64,000 nt of DNA. Origin: Pseudorhizobium tarimense. GTDB lineage: Bacteria; Pseudomonadota; Alphaproteobacteria; Rhizobiales; Rhizobiaceae. The translations under genes were made by a program, and so were the position numbers. This document shows positions 25,696-36,667 of this stretch, piece by piece; the stretch's first letter is position 1; every line of letters begins with the position of its first letter. Below the pieces are notes generated by a model that was not told the DNA's origin, made no database searches, and saw only the letters and a program-made list of their open reading frames with translations. The stretch is taken from assembly GCF_022968135.1 (NCBI RefSeq), contig NZ_JALJRA010000003.1, positions 124,001-188,000 of the forward strand. The letters are read 5' to 3'.

Positions 25696-26391
25696 ATGGA
25701 CGCCCGGGAAATGAAGGTTAAGGCCGCGGAAGCGGCTCTGGCACATGTTGAGGACGGGATGCGGCTGGGGATCGGGACCGGCTCGACGGCCGAGGAATTC
25801 GTTCGGCTTCTGGCGGAAAAGGTCGCCGACGGTCTTCAGGTTCAGGGTGTGCCGACGTCTGAACGCACGGCCCGGCTCTGCCTCGAGCTCGGCGTCCCGC
25901 TGAAGTCGCTCGACGAGTTGCCGGAACTCGACCTGACGATCGACGGCGCCGACGAGGTTGACAGTCAGCTGCGGCTCATCAAGGGCGGCGGCGGGGCACT
26001 GCTGCGCGAAAAGATCGTCGCGGCCGCATCTTCCTGCATGATCGTGATTGCCGACGAGACCAAGGTGGTCGAAACGCTCGGCCGCTTTCCGCTCCCGGTG
26101 GAGGTCAATGCCTTCGGGCTGACCTCCACCCGAATGGCCGTCGAACGCGCCGCATCCCGCCTCGGGCTGAACGGCGAAATCAAGTTGCGCAAGTCCGGCG
26201 AAGATACGTTCACGACGGACGGCGGTCACCACATTCTGGACGCATCTTTTAGCCGTATTCCTGATGCAGAGGCTCTCGCGAACCAACTTAATCTAATACC
26301 GGGTGTGGTCGAGCACGGGCTGTTCATCAACCTCGCCTCGTTTGCGATCATCGCCGGCGAGGCTGGCGCACGGACGTTGAAGGCACAATGA
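25696..26391 (+). CDS. rpiA: Ribose-5-phosphate isomerase A
   Basis: This 231-residue enzyme has [15 protein letters not shown] near residue 28, the catalytic [10 protein letters not shown] near 84, and [15 protein letters not shown] near 97. These are the phosphate-loop, catalytic-aspartate and lysine regions of RpiA. It interconverts ribose-5-phosphate and ribulose-5-phosphate in the pentose phosphate pathway. Its TGA stop overlaps the ATG of the following DUF2059 gene in an ATGA, so the two are probably translated together. Confidence 0.96.
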   Translation: MDAREMKVKAAEAALAHVEDGMRLGIGTGSTAEEFVRLLAEKVADGLQVQGVPTSERTARLCLELGVPLKSLDELPELDLTIDGADEVDSQLRLIKGGGGALLREKIVAAASSCMIVIADETKVVETLGRFPLPVEVNAFGLTSTRMAVERAASRLGLNGEIKLRKSGEDTFTTDGGHHILDASFSRIPDAEALANQLNLIPGVVEHGLFINLASFAIIAGEAGARTLKAQ

Positions 26392-26975
26392 AAGACAGGA
26401 GCATTATTTCCATGACCAAATTCGCGATTTTCGGGCGCGCTACCGCTCTTGCCGTCATCGTTGCAGGCAGCCTTTCGCTGCCGGTTCGCGCCCAGGAGAT
26501 CCCGGAGGCGCATCTGAACGCCGCCCGCGATGCGATTGCTGCTATCAACGCGACCGACCGCTATGACAACATCCTGCCGGGCCTCGCCGAACGGTTGAAG
26601 GCGCAGTACATCCAGGCAAACCCGAACTTCCAGCAACAGATCGGCCAGGTCGTCGACGAACAGGCCCTGGCTCTTGCCGCGCGCCGCTCGGATCTGGAGC
26701 GGGAAGCGGCGACGATCTACGCCAAGGCCTTCACGCAGGAAGAACTGCAGGCGATCTCGGCATTCTATGCCACCGAGGCGGGCAAGAAGCTCCTGTCTAC
26801 CGGTCCTCTGGTTGCACGCGAACTCACCAAGGCCGCCGAGATCTGGGCGAACGGCATCTCCCGTGACCTCACAAACCAGAGCTCGGAGCAGCTGCGGACA
26901 ATCATCGACGCCAACCCGGTCGAAGCCCCGGCGGCGGAGATTGAAGCCCCTGCGGAAGCGCCTGCGCAGCAGTAA
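26388..26975 (+). CDS. DUF2059 domain exported protein
   Basis: This 195-residue protein has a signal peptide ([20 protein letters not shown], cleaved near VRAQ). The mature part is helical, with the DUF2059 pattern [19 protein letters not shown], where the protein is found in the periplasm or outer envelope and has no known activity. The C-terminus is rich in Glu, Ala and Pro. The first ATG overlaps the rpiA stop (ATGA); an alternative ATG at 26412, with AGGAG ten bases upstream, gives a shorter signal peptide and is about equally likely. Confidence 0.82.
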   Translation: MKDRSIISMTKFAIFGRATALAVIVAGSLSLPVRAQEIPEAHLNAARDAIAAINATDRYDNILPGLAERLKAQYIQANPNFQQQIGQVVDEQALALAARRSDLEREAATIYAKAFTQEELQAISAFYATEAGKKLLSTGPLVARELTKAAEIWANGISRDLTNQSSEQLRTIIDANPVEAPAAEIEAPAEAPAQQ

Positions 26976-27003
26976 GCGCGGCGCGCCCAATTCCATCAAC
27001 TGC

Positions 27004-27033
27004 AAGCCCGGAGCGTTCCGGGCTTTTGCTTTT
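27004..27033 (+). terminator. Terminator after rpiA-DUF2059
   Basis: AAGCCCGG (27004-27011), a six-base loop, and CCGGGCTT (27018-27025) are followed by TTGCTTT. This is a clear rho-independent terminator 28 bases after the DUF2059 stop. Confidence 0.85.
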
Positions 27034-27084
27034 GCGGTGCACCCTTTATATGGGCCTCGTCCCATCTGACGAAGGAGCCTCCCG

Positions 27085-28473
27085 ATGACTGCATTCGACT
27101 ACGACCTTTTCGTGATCGGCGGTGGCTCCGGCGGTGTTCGTGCCGCACGGCTTGCCGGCTCGCTCGGAAAGAGAGTGGCGATCGCAGAAGAATACCGCTT
27201 TGGCGGCACCTGCGTCATCCGCGGCTGCGTGCCGAAGAAGCTCTTCGTCTACGCTTCGCAGTTCCCCGAGCACTTCGAGGATTCGGCCGGCTTCGGATGG
27301 CACGTCGGCGAGATAGGTTTCGACTGGAAGAAGCTGGTTTCGGCAAAGGATCGTGAGATTACGCGGCTTGAGGGAATCTATCGCCGCAACCTGGAAAACG
27401 CTGGTGTCGAGGTTCTTCAAACGCGGGCGGAGCTCGTCGACGCCCACACGATCCGGTTGGTCACCACCGGCCAGAGGGTCACGGCCAACAGGATCGTCAT
27501 CGCGGCCGGTGGATCGGCCAATCCGCATGCGTCACTTCCCGGCCACGAGCTTTGCATCACATCCAATGAAGCCTTCGACCTGCCGGAACTGCCGCGCTCG
27601 ATCCTGATCGCCGGCGGTGGCTATATTGCGGTGGAGTTCGCCAACATCTTCCACGGGCTCGGCGTCGACACGACGCTGATCTATCGTGGCAAGGAAATCC
27701 TGTCGCGCTTTGATTGCGACATGCGCCAGGGTCTCCATCATGCGATGGAGGAGAAGGGCATCCGCATCATTTGCACCGACGTTATCGAAGAGGTGCAAAA
27801 GGCGCCGGCCGGGGGTCTCGTCGCCCGGACGTTGGACGGGCAGGCGCTTGCCGTCGATGCAGTGATGCTTGCCCTTGGGCGTGACCCGAACACGCAGGGG
27901 CTGGGCCTGGAGGCGGCTGGCGTTGAGGTGAACGAAAGGGGCGCGATTGTCGTCGACGATTATTCCCGCACGAACGTGTCGCACATCTACGCGCTGGGCG
28001 ATGTCACCGACCGGGTACAGCTGACGCCGGTCGCGATCCATGAGGCCATGTGCTTCATCGAGACCGAGTTCAAGAACAATCCGACGAAGCCGGACCACGA
28101 CCTGATCGCAACGGCCGTCTTTTCGCAGCCGGAGATCGGTACCGTTGGTCTGTCGGAGGAGGAGGCCTGTAAGCGCTTCCCTGAGATCGAGGTCTACCGC
28201 GCCGAGTTCCGCCCGATGAAGGCAACGCTCTCGGGGCGCGCGGAAAAGATGATCATGAAGCTCGTCATCGACGCTGCAAGCCGCAGGGTGGTCGGGGCCC
28301 ATGTGCTTGGGCATGACGCCGGTGAAATGGCGCAGCTTCTCGGGATATCGCTCAAGGCCGGCTGCACCAAGGACGAGTTCGATCGCACCATGGCCGTGCA
28401 TCCGACGGCGGCCGAGGAGCTGGTGACCATGTACCAGCCAAGCTACCGGGTTCGCAACGGCGAGCGCATCTGA
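27085..28473 (+). CDS. gor: Glutathione-disulfide reductase
   Basis: This is a 462-residue flavoprotein. The FAD-binding DLFVIGGGSGGVRAARLA begins at residue 7; the redox disulfide is in GGTCVIRGCVPKKL (CxxxxC, near residues 45-50). A second nucleotide-binding IAGGGYIAVEFANIFHGLG follows near residue 175, and HPTAAEELVTM near the C-terminus carries the catalytic His. It uses NADPH to reduce oxidised glutathione in the cytoplasm. GAAGGAG precedes the ATG. It stands alone, with a terminator before it. Confidence 0.95.
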   Translation: MTAFDYDLFVIGGGSGGVRAARLAGSLGKRVAIAEEYRFGGTCVIRGCVPKKLFVYASQFPEHFEDSAGFGWHVGEIGFDWKKLVSAKDREITRLEGIYRRNLENAGVEVLQTRAELVDAHTIRLVTTGQRVTANRIVIAAGGSANPHASLPGHELCITSNEAFDLPELPRSILIAGGGYIAVEFANIFHGLGVDTTLIYRGKEILSRFDCDMRQGLHHAMEEKGIRIICTDVIEEVQKAPAGGLVARTLDGQALAVDAVMLALGRDPNTQGLGLEAAGVEVNERGAIVVDDYSRTNVSHIYALGDVTDRVQLTPVAIHEAMCFIETEFKNNPTKPDHDLIATAVFSQPEIGTVGLSEEEACKRFPEIEVYRAEFRPMKATLSGRAEKMIMKLVIDAASRRVVGAHVLGHDAGEMAQLLGISLKAGCTKDEFDRTMAVHPTAAEELVTMYQPSYRVRNGERI

Positions 28474-28659
28474 AGCTGCGGCAGTCCGAAAAGGTCGCAT
28501 CGTGCCGCCGATCGTGCCATAAATGTGTCACAGGTGGCGGCGCGAAAGCTGCAGATACGGGTTAGCTTCTAGGCAAGCCGGGCCGGACGGTTTATAAGCC
28601 GCCGCAAATTCCCAGAAAGACAGCCGGGTCAACGAACCTCGGCGGAAACAGGTAGTGAG

Positions 28660-30033
28660 ATGGCACAAAATTGGACCCCGAACACGTGGCGGCAAAAACC
28701 GATCCAGCAGGTTCCGGATTATCCGGATGCCGCAGCGCTGGCCGCGACCGAGGCACAGCTTGCCACCTTCCCGCCGCTCGTCTTTGCCGGCGAGGCCCGT
28801 CGCCTGAAGAAGCATCTCGCCAATGTCGCGGAAGGAAGCGGCTTCCTGCTGCAGGGCGGCGACTGCGCCGAAAGCTTCATGGAGCACGGCGCAGATACCA
28901 TCCGCGACTTCTTCCGCGCCTTCCTGCAGATGGCGGTTGTCTTGACCTTCGGTGCGCAGCAGCCGGTGGTGAAGGTTGGCCGGATCGCCGGCCAGTTCGC
29001 CAAGCCGCGTTCGTCGAACATCGAGAAGCAGGGTGACGTCGAGCTGCCGAGCTATCGCGGGGACATCATCAACGGCATCGAGTTCAATGCCGACGCCCGT
29101 ATTCCGAACCCGGAGCGGCAGCTTATGGCCTATCGCCAGTCGGCTGCGACGTTGAATCTCCTGCGCGCCTTCGCGATGGGTGGCTATGCCAATCTTGAAA
29201 ACGTGCACCAGTGGATGCTTGGCTTCGTCAAGGACTCACCGCAGGGCGAGCGCTACAAGAAGCTCGCCGACCGCATCACCGAAACGATGGACTTCATGAA
29301 GGCCGTCGGCATCAATGCGGACAACAACCCCAGCCTGCGCGAAACCGACTTCTTCACCAGCCACGAGGCGCTGCTTTTGGGTTACGAAGAAGCGTTGACC
29401 CGCGTCGACTCCACTTCCGGCGACTGGTACGCCACCTCCGGCCACATGATCTGGATCGGCGACCGGACGCGCCAGGTGGACCATGCGCACGTCGAATACT
29501 GCCGCGGCATCAAGAACCCCATCGGGCTGAAATGCGGTCCGTCGCTGCAGCCCGACAATTTGATTGAGCTGATCGACGCACTGAACCCGGCGAACGAAGC
29601 CGGTCGCCTGACGCTAATCTGCCGTTTCGGCCACGACAAGGTCGCCGACCACCTGCCGAAGCTGATCCGGGCCGTCGAGCGCGAGGGCCGCAAGGTCGTC
29701 TGGTCGTGTGATCCGATGCATGGCAACACCATCACGCTCAACAACTACAAGACGCGACCTTTCGATCGTGTCCTGTCGGAAGTCGAGAGCTTCTTCCAGA
29801 TCCACCGGGCCGAGGGCACACATCCCGGCGGCATCCACATCGAGATGACGGGCAAGGACGTGACCGAGTGCACGGGCGGCGCGCGCGCCGTTTCGGCCAG
29901 CGACCTGCAGGATCGCTACCACACCCATTGCGACCCGCGGCTCAACGCGGACCAGGCCCTGGAGCTTGCCTTCCTGCTCGCCGAGCGGATGAAGACCGGT
30001 CGCGACGAGAAGCGGATGGTCGTCAACGGCTGA
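28660..30033 (+). CDS. aroF: Class II 3-deoxy-7-phosphoheptulonate synthase
   Basis: This is a 457-residue enzyme of the plant-like class II DAHP synthases. Markers are [63 protein letters not shown] and [20 protein letters not shown]. It condenses phosphoenolpyruvate with erythrose-4-phosphate to start the shikimate pathway. No other aromatic pathway gene is adjacent. The symbol follows common rhizobial use (aroF or aroG), so only the enzyme, not the letter, is certain. Confidence 0.95.
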   Translation: MAQNWTPNTWRQKPIQQVPDYPDAAALAATEAQLATFPPLVFAGEARRLKKHLANVAEGSGFLLQGGDCAESFMEHGADTIRDFFRAFLQMAVVLTFGAQQPVVKVGRIAGQFAKPRSSNIEKQGDVELPSYRGDIINGIEFNADARIPNPERQLMAYRQSAATLNLLRAFAMGGYANLENVHQWMLGFVKDSPQGERYKKLADRITETMDFMKAVGINADNNPSLRETDFFTSHEALLLGYEEALTRVDSTSGDWYATSGHMIWIGDRTRQVDHAHVEYCRGIKNPIGLKCGPSLQPDNLIELIDALNPANEAGRLTLICRFGHDKVADHLPKLIRAVEREGRKVVWSCDPMHGNTITLNNYKTRPFDRVLSEVESFFQIHRAEGTHPGGIHIEMTGKDVTECTGGARAVSASDLQDRYHTHCDPRLNADQALELAFLLAERMKTGRDEKRMVVNG

Positions 30034-30059
30034 TCCGTCGCCAGCTATCAGTTAAGGAA

Positions 30060-30085
30060 AAAGGGCTGGCGGTTGCCGGCCCTTT
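30060..30085 (+). terminator. Terminator after DAHP synthase
   Basis: An 11-bp stem with one G-U pair (30060-30070 with 30075-30085) and a four-base loop lies 27 bases past the stop. The T run is part of the stem. Confidence 0.6.
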
Positions 30086-30188
30086 CTGCATCTGGCATCA
30101 GTTCTCTTGAACTTTAGGCTCAGCTGAAGGCGTTTGACGTCACTCCAGAAAGTCCTAGGCTCGCGCCACCGTGAACGGGAGGGGTGAG

Positions 30189-30590
30189 ATGGAGCAGCGC
30201 AACAGCGGCGGATGTCTTTGCGGCGGCGTGCGGTTCGAGACGACCGGCAGGCTCAGGGAGGTCATCGGTTGCCACTGCTCGCAGTGCCGTCGCCAGACGG
30301 GGCTCTATTATGCCGCGACGAATGTGGCGGTGGATCATTTTCGATTGGTGGAGGAGGGAACGCTCTCCTGGTATCGCGCAAGCGATATGGCAGCCCGCGG
30401 CTTCTGTTCTAGGTGCGGATCAGCCCTGTTCTGGAAGGCCGATGGCAGCGAGAAGATCTCGGTGCTTGCAGGTGCCTTCGATCAGCCGAGCGGGCTGAAG
30501 ATGGGCTACCATATCTACTGCGATGACAAACCTGACTTCTACGAGATCCCGGAGGATGGGCTCCCGCGACATCCACAAGGGCGCGGTTGA
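30189..30590 (+). CDS. GFA family (CENP-V/GFA domain) protein
   Basis: This 133-residue protein has the zinc-binding cysteine set of the GFA fold: GGCLCGGVRFET near residue 8, GCHCSQCRRQTG near 32, and GFCSRCGSALFW near 73. The founding member was described as glutathione-dependent formaldehyde-activating enzyme, but most members have no proven activity. The ATG at 30189 was chosen because GGGAGGGG lies just upstream; a GTG six codons earlier has no ribosome site. Function beyond the fold is not known. Confidence 0.88.
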   Translation: MEQRNSGGCLCGGVRFETTGRLREVIGCHCSQCRRQTGLYYAATNVAVDHFRLVEEGTLSWYRASDMAARGFCSRCGSALFWKADGSEKISVLAGAFDQPSGLKMGYHIYCDDKPDFYEIPEDGLPRHPQGRG

Positions 30591-30692
30591 GCAGAGGTGC
30601 CCGCAGTCATTGTGAGCGGGATCGGGCGTTGCAGCCTCCTGTCATTCCCGCTAGCACCGTCTCATGTTTGAGGTGCGCAGCGGGAGAGAGAT

Positions 30693-31526
30693 ATGCCACG
30701 AAGCTCGATCGAGATCTTCGACCTGGACAGCCGCAAGAGCGAAGTTGTGTGGGAAACGGAGGCACTTTTCGAGGCGCCCAACTGGTCGCCCTGCGGCAGC
30801 TACCTGCTGCTCAACAGCGAAGGCAGGATGTATCGGCTGATGCTAGACGGCGCAGTGGCACCGGAGGTGGTCGACACCGGCTTTGCGGTCGAGTGCAAAA
30901 ACGACCACGGAATCTCGCCCGATGGCGAGTGGCTTGCGGTCTCCGACAAGATCGTCTTTGACAAGTCCGCGATCTACATCCTGCCCGCCGTTGGTGGAGA
31001 GCCGCGGCTGGTGACGGACAACCTGCCATCCTACTGGCACGGCTGGTCACCCGACGGCCGGAGGTTCGCCTATTGCGGCATCAGAGACGTTTTCTTCGAC
31101 ATCTACACGATCGGCATAGACGGTGGAGACGAACAGCGGCTGACCTTTGGCGAGGAACGCAGTGACGGGCCGGACTATTCGCCCGACGGAAGATGGATCT
31201 ACTTCAATTCGAGCCGCAGCGGGCGGATGCAGATCTGGCGGGTCCCTGCAGAGGGCGGGCCAGCCGAGCGGATCACGGACAGCTCCTATGCCGACTGGTT
31301 TCCGCATCCGTCACCGGCTGGCGACAAGATCGTCTTCCTGTCCTATGACGGCGATGTCTTCGATCATCCGCGCGATCTTCATGTCAGGATCCGCATGATG
31401 GATACGGACGGATCGAACGCCGAAACGCTGTTCGAGCTGTTCGGTGGGCAGGGGACGATGAACTTGCCCAACTGGGCGCCAAATGGACGGCAGTTCGCCT
31501 ATGTCCGCTATTTCCCGGTGGCATGA
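30693..31526 (+). CDS. TolB-like beta-propeller (PD40) protein
   Basis: This is a 277-residue protein built of repeated propeller blades with the PD40/TolB motif: SPDGEWLAVSDK, SPDGRRFAYCGI, SPDGRWIYFNSSRSGRMQIW and a final APNGRQFAYVRYF. There is no signal peptide, so unlike TolB itself it is likely cytoplasmic. The role may be binding of proteins or saccharides, but this is not known. GGGAGAGAG precedes the ATG. It ends just before the cobalamin riboswitch and is a separate unit from bluB. Confidence 0.85.
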   Translation: MPRSSIEIFDLDSRKSEVVWETEALFEAPNWSPCGSYLLLNSEGRMYRLMLDGAVAPEVVDTGFAVECKNDHGISPDGEWLAVSDKIVFDKSAIYILPAVGGEPRLVTDNLPSYWHGWSPDGRRFAYCGIRDVFFDIYTIGIDGGDEQRLTFGEERSDGPDYSPDGRWIYFNSSRSGRMQIWRVPAEGGPAERITDSSYADWFPHPSPAGDKIVFLSYDGDVFDHPRDLHVRIRMMDTDGSNAETLFELFGGQGTMNLPNWAPNGRQFAYVRYFPVA

Positions 31527-31563
31527 AGGCTTGAAGTGAAGCCGCTGGCAAGGCATGCATAAC

Positions 31564-31725
31564 AGGTCAGGTGCCAGCCAAGTGCTGGAGAATCGGGAAG
31601 CCGGTGCAAATCCGGCACGTGCCCACCGCTGTGAGGCGGACGGCTGCTGCAGAAGACAGCCACTGGAGTTTTCCGCGAAGGCGGCGGCAGGCGGATAAAG
31701 CCGGGTCAGAAGACCGGCCTGACGG
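31564..31725 (+). ncRNA. Cobalamin (AdoCbl) riboswitch
   Basis: The region carries the conserved B12-box core: GAATCGGGAAGCCGGTGCAA (from about 31589), TCCGGCACGTGCCCACCGCTG directly downstream in split form, then GCCACTGG (about 31660-31668) and GTCAGAAGACCGGCCTGAC at the 3' end (31705-31723). Spacing and order match the classic cobalamin riboswitch. It lies about 85 bases upstream of bluB, which makes the lower ligand of B12, so binding of adenosylcobalamin should lower bluB expression. The ends are approximate. Confidence 0.95.
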
Positions 31726-31805
31726 GATAGGCCGAACCGCGCGGACGGCGGTAGGATTGTTTGGCAGCCGAAGGCTTGCGCCTCGGACGCCAGCATTGGG
31801 GATGA

Positions 31806-32501
<696 letters not shown>

Positions 32502-32503
32502 TC

Positions 32504-33175
32504 CTATTGCCGGGGCCGGGCACCGTCGGAAGCCGGATTAGCGAGATCGATCGAGCTGTCGTTTGGAAGGAAGACGGGGCCGACCGTGCGGACCTTCTGC
32601 GATGGATCATAGGCTCGCTCTGGGGGTGGCGGAAGAGGCGCCTCGGCAGTTTCCGTCGATGTGTTCGCCTTCACGTCTGTGATGCTGGAACTGGAACGGC
32701 CAGGAAGGGAAGGCCCAGGCGGTATCTGCGGCTCCGCCCCCCGGTTGTCCGGCAGCGCGACGACCTCGTCAAAACACCGGTTCTGCTGCATGGCAGACAG
32801 GATCGCATTGCGTTCGCCATTCGGCCGGACCATGGAGACGGATGCGGCGCGCCTGGAACGGATCGCGTCCCGTTCGGCCTCCGCCTGGCGCAGCTCTCGC
32901 TTCATCTCGCTGCACATATCGCCTGACCGGCCAAAGGATACGATGCTGCCGGCGCCACAGCCGGCGCGGCGCATCTCAGATCGCAGATAGCGAATTTCGT
33001 CCTCCTGGCTCCGTAGCGCCTCGGCATGGCGGCGTACTTCCGACGTGCTACCGATTACTTCCGGGATCGCCACCAGCCGACGGTTGAGAGACTGGCAAAG
33101 CGTCGACTGGTCCGCCCATGCAGCGTTCTGCAGCAGCAGCAGGACCACGGCGATGGCGGCGAGGCTCTTCTTCAT
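32504..33175 (-). CDS. DUF2865-like exported protein
   Basis: This 223-residue protein has a signal peptide (MKKSLAAIAVVLLLLQNAAW, cleaved near AWA). The mature part has a helical, coiled-coil-like region with conserved cysteines (LRSEMRRAGCGAGS, GDMCSEMKRELRQAEAERDA), then RNAILSAMQQNRCFDE, and a Pro/Ser-rich tail. This resembles rhizobial DUF2865 proteins, which have no known function. It is likely periplasmic. It ends three bases from the convergent bluB stop. Confidence 0.7.
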   Translation of the reverse strand: MKKSLAAIAVVLLLLQNAAWADQSTLCQSLNRRLVAIPEVIGSTSEVRRHAEALRSQEDEIRYLRSEMRRAGCGAGSIVSFGRSGDMCSEMKRELRQAEAERDAIRSRRAASVSMVRPNGERNAILSAMQQNRCFDEVVALPDNRGAEPQIPPGPSLPGRSSSSITDVKANTSTETAEAPLPPPPERAYDPSQKVRTVGPVFLPNDSSIDLANPASDGARPRQ

Positions 33176-33248
33176 GATCGTTTCCCGGTGGCTTGTTGTG
33201 CCCGATATGATCGGGTTCGCCGGTTGAGAATATCATAAATCCTGCGGC

Positions 33249-35552
33249 TTAGGCGTTCGATGCCTCAACGACGGCGAGTGCCGCCATGTTGACCACGCCT
33301 CGAGATGTCACTGATGGAGACAAAATATGCGCCGGCAGTGCCGTGCCGAGCAGGATCGGCCCGACGTGCAACGCATCCATCATGTTGCGGACGATGCCTA
33401 GAGAGATGTTGGCGGCATCGAGGCTCGGGAAGACGAGGAGGTTTGCCTCACCGGTCAGCGTGCTGTTCGGCATCGCCCGCTTGCGCAGCGGCTCCGACAG
33501 CGCCGAGCCCGCTTGCATCTCGCCATCCACCTCAAGCTCAGGAGCACGCTGGCGTAGCAGCGCCAGCGCTTCGCGCATCTTCTGTGCGCTGCCGGAATTG
33601 CGCGAACCGAAGTTCGAGTGGCTGACCAGTGCGGCCTTGGGGATGATGCCGAAACGCTGGATCGCTTCTGCGGCCAGGATGGTCATCTCGGCGATTTCCG
33701 CCGCGGTCGGATCGTAAGTCACGAAGGTGTCGGTAAAGAAGATCGCGCCGCGTTGCGAGATCAGGAGGCTCATGCCGGAGAAGGCGCAGACGCCTTCACG
33801 CTTGCCGATGATCTGGTTGACGTCGCGCAGGTGCCGGTCATAGCGTCCCTCGACGCCGCAGATCAGTGCGTCCGCCTCGTCGCGCTTGACCGCCAGGGCA
33901 CCGATGACGGTGTTGTTGGTACGCACGATCGTGCGGGCGGCCTCCGGGTTGACGCCGGCGCGGCCAACTAAGGCGAAGTAATCGTCGACATAGTCGCGGT
34001 AGCGCGGGTCGTCCTCGGGATTCACCACCTCGAAGTCGACATTCGGGCGAATGCGGATGCCGAAACGCTTTAGGCGCGCCTCGATGACGCTTGGGCGGCC
34101 GATCAGGATCGGACGTGCCGTCTTTTCCTCCAGCAGGACCTGGGCTGCACGCAGGACCCGCTCATCCTCGCCCTCGGCAAAGATGACGCGGTTCTTCTCC
34201 GCCTTCTTGGCGGAATTGAAGATCGGCTTCATGACAAAGCCCGAGCGCCAGACGAAGCGGTTCAACTCGTCCAGATAGGCGTCGAAATCCCGGATGGGAC
34301 GACCGGCTACCCCGGTCTCCGCGGCCGCGCGGGCGACCGCAGGAGCGATTCGCAGGATCAGCCGCGGGTCGAACGGCGAGGGGATGAGGTAGTCTGGGCC
34401 GAAGATCGGCGTCTCGCCGGAATAGGCGCGAGCGGCGACGTCGGAGACTTCCTCACGCGCGAGAGCTGCGATGGCGCGCACAGCCGCCATCTTCATTTCT
34501 TCGTTGATGGTGCAGGCGCCGCAGTCCAACGCACCCCTGAAAATATAGGGGAAGCAGAGCACGTTGTTGACCTGGTTCGGGAAATCCGAGCGTCCGGTGC
34601 AGATCATCGCATCCGGTCGGGCAGCGCGGGCGAGCTCCGGCATGATCTCCGGCGTCGGATTGGCGAGCGCCATGATCAGCGGCTTGTCCGCCATCTTTGC
34701 CAGTAGCCCCGGCTTGAGAACGCCGGCTGCCGAGAGGCCGAGGAAGACGTCTGCGCCTTCGATGTTCTCGGCCAGCGTGCGCATCTCGCTCTTGCGGGCG
34801 TAGACGGCCTTCCATTCGTCCATCAGTACGGTGCGACCCTCGTAGACCAGGCCTTCGATGTCGTGGACCCAGATGTTCTCCCGCCGCGCGCCGAGTTCCA
34901 CCAGGAGGTTGAGGCAGGCAAGCGCCGCAGCACCTGCGCCGGATGCGACGATCTTGACGTCGGAAAGGTTCTTTCCGGCAAGTTCCAGACCGTTCAGAAT
35001 GGCAGCCGCAACGATAATGGCGGTGCCATGCTGGTCGTCGTGGAAAACCGGGATGTTCATCTTCTGGCGCAGCTGGCGCTCGACCTCAAAGCATTCCGGC
35101 GCCTTGATGTCCTCAAGGTTGATGCCGCCGAAGGTGGGCTCCAGCGCCGAAATGGTGGAGACCATCGATTCGATGCTCTGCGCGTCGATCTCGATGTCGA
35201 AGACGTCGATGGCAGCAAACTTCTTGAAGAGAACCGCCTTGCCTTCCATCACCGGCTTGGAGGCGAGTGGGCCGATGTTGCCGAGCCCGAGGACTGCGGT
35301 GCCGTTAGAAACGACAGCCACCAGATTGGAGCGGCCGGTATAATCGGCTGCGGTGTTGGGATCGTCGCGGATTGCAAGGCAGGGGGCTGCGACGCCGGGC
35401 GAGTAGGCCAGCGCCAGGTCGCGCTGGTTGCCCAGCGGCTTTGTCGGCTGGATTTCAAGCTTACCCGGGCGCGGATACCGGTGGAAGAACAGGGCCTGTT
35501 CATCGAGATCGCCGGACTTCGTCGTGCCGTTCGCGTTCGCGTCGTCTTGCAT
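33249..35552 (-). CDS. dme: NAD(P)-dependent malic enzyme with phosphotransacetylase-like domain
   Basis: This is a 767-residue fusion. The N-terminal malic enzyme domain (to about residue 430) has [30 protein letters not shown] and a Rossmann [15 protein letters not shown]. The C-terminal part (from about 440) resembles phosphotransacetylase ([34 protein letters not shown]). Rhizobia have two such enzymes, Dme (NAD) and Tme (NADP). The close position to bluB matches dme of S. meliloti as I recall it, and Dme is required for symbiotic nitrogen fixation there. It decarboxylates malate to pyruvate. The Dme/Tme choice is inference. The ATG at 35552 was preferred to an upstream GTG. Confidence 0.88.
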   Translation of the reverse strand: MQDDANANGTTKSGDLDEQALFFHRYPRPGKLEIQPTKPLGNQRDLALAYSPGVAAPCLAIRDDPNTAADYTGRSNLVAVVSNGTAVLGLGNIGPLASKPVMEGKAVLFKKFAAIDVFDIEIDAQSIESMVSTISALEPTFGGINLEDIKAPECFEVERQLRQKMNIPVFHDDQHGTAIIVAAAILNGLELAGKNLSDVKIVASGAGAAALACLNLLVELGARRENIWVHDIEGLVYEGRTVLMDEWKAVYARKSEMRTLAENIEGADVFLGLSAAGVLKPGLLAKMADKPLIMALANPTPEIMPELARAARPDAMICTGRSDFPNQVNNVLCFPYIFRGALDCGACTINEEMKMAAVRAIAALAREEVSDVAARAYSGETPIFGPDYLIPSPFDPRLILRIAPAVARAAAETGVAGRPIRDFDAYLDELNRFVWRSGFVMKPIFNSAKKAEKNRVIFAEGEDERVLRAAQVLLEEKTARPILIGRPSVIEARLKRFGIRIRPNVDFEVVNPEDDPRYRDYVDDYFALVGRAGVNPEAARTIVRTNNTVIGALAVKRDEADALICGVEGRYDRHLRDVNQIIGKREGVCAFSGMSLLISQRGAIFFTDTFVTYDPTAAEIAEMTILAAEAIQRFGIIPKAALVSHSNFGSRNSGSAQKMREALALLRQRAPELEVDGEMQAGSALSEPLRKRAMPNSTLTGEANLLVFPSLDAANISLGIVRNMMDALHVGPILLGTALPAHILSPSVTSRGVVNMAALAVVEASNA

Positions 35553-35767
35553 GCCCTTGGCGCCTCCGGTGATCACGTCTTTCGTCGACTAGTCGGTTGT
35601 GCCTCCTTACAACAAACCGCGGCTTGGAACAGCTTTATTTCCTCTGGATTGCCCTCGACCTGGACACGCGTTCACCGCGTGCGACCCCCCTTGTCATGCT
35701 CCTGATACACGACTCTGGTTTTGGAATGGGGGCTAAAACGTGTAGGCAAGAGGGACCCGTGACCGTG

Positions 35768-36571
35768 ATGGCAAACAGCAGGCACTTCCGGACGATCTTC
35801 ATCTCCGATGTCCACCTCGGCTCGAAGGCAGCACAGACGGACCTTCTGCTCGATTTCCTGCGGCACCACGAGGCCGACACGATCATCTTGGTCGGGGACA
35901 TCGTCGACGGCTGGCGGCTGAAGCGCAGCTGGCATTGGCCGCAGGGCTGCAATGACGTCGTCCAGAAGCTGCTGCGCAAGGCACGCAAGGGCTGCCGCAT
36001 CGTCTACATTCCTGGCAACCACGATGAATTCCTCCGCGACTTTCCGGGCACCCATTTCGGCGGCATCGAAGTGGCCGAGCGGATGATCCACGATGCGGCG
36101 GACGGCAAGAAGTATCTGGTGCTGCATGGCGACGAGTTCGACGTCGTGGTTCGCAATGCCCGCCTGCTCGCCTATCTCGGCGACTGGGCCTATGACGCCG
36201 CCATCGCGCTGAACGTGGTTCTGGCGGCGGTACGGCGCCGGCTCGGCATGCCCTACTGGTCGTTCTCCGCCTGGGCAAAGCTGCAGGTGAAGCAGGCCGT
36301 CAACTTCATTGGCGAGTTCCAGAATGTTGTCGCCGAAGAGGCGCGCAAGAACGACGTGGACGGGGTCATCTGCGGCCATATCCATCATGCGGTAATGGAA
36401 GAAATCAACGGTATCCAGTACATCAACACGGGTGACTGGGTGGAAAGCTGTACAGCCGTTGTCGAGCGCCATGACGGAACAATGGAGATGATCACCTGGC
36501 AGAAGCCGGCGGCCGTCACGACGCTACAGCCGCTGACGCCGGAGCTTATCGAGGACATGAAGGCCGCGTAA
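35768..36571 (+). CDS. UDP-2,3-diacylglucosamine diphosphatase-like metallophosphoesterase
   Basis: This 267-residue calcineurin-like phosphoesterase has the metal-ligand set TIFISDVHLGSK, VGDIVDGW, GNHDEFL, LHGDEFD and GHIHHAV. The overall pattern matches the LpxH-related UDP-2,3-diacylglucosamine diphosphatases that act in lipid A synthesis, although rhizobia may use other enzymes for this step, so the exact reaction is uncertain. The start is ATG at 35768; an in-frame GTG at 35759 with AGAGGG four bases upstream is a real alternative. It is likely cytoplasmic or membrane-peripheral. Confidence 0.85.
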   Translation: MANSRHFRTIFISDVHLGSKAAQTDLLLDFLRHHEADTIILVGDIVDGWRLKRSWHWPQGCNDVVQKLLRKARKGCRIVYIPGNHDEFLRDFPGTHFGGIEVAERMIHDAADGKKYLVLHGDEFDVVVRNARLLAYLGDWAYDAAIALNVVLAAVRRRLGMPYWSFSAWAKLQVKQAVNFIGEFQNVVAEEARKNDVDGVICGHIHHAVMEEINGIQYINTGDWVESCTAVVERHDGTMEMITWQKPAAVTTLQPLTPELIEDMKAA

Positions 36572-36667
36572 GGGCGGGCGTTTCTAGCTAGTCATGGCAA
36601 ATCTGCCATAGGAGCCAGGCAGGGCGCGTGCTAGACCATTCGCATCCTGTCCGATTCAGTTGCTCCC

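Noticed and set aside
24850..26286. A 478-residue start-extended version of gph
   Set aside because: The extension lies antisense to rpiA; the ATG at 25551 has a ribosome site and the normal HAD N-terminus.
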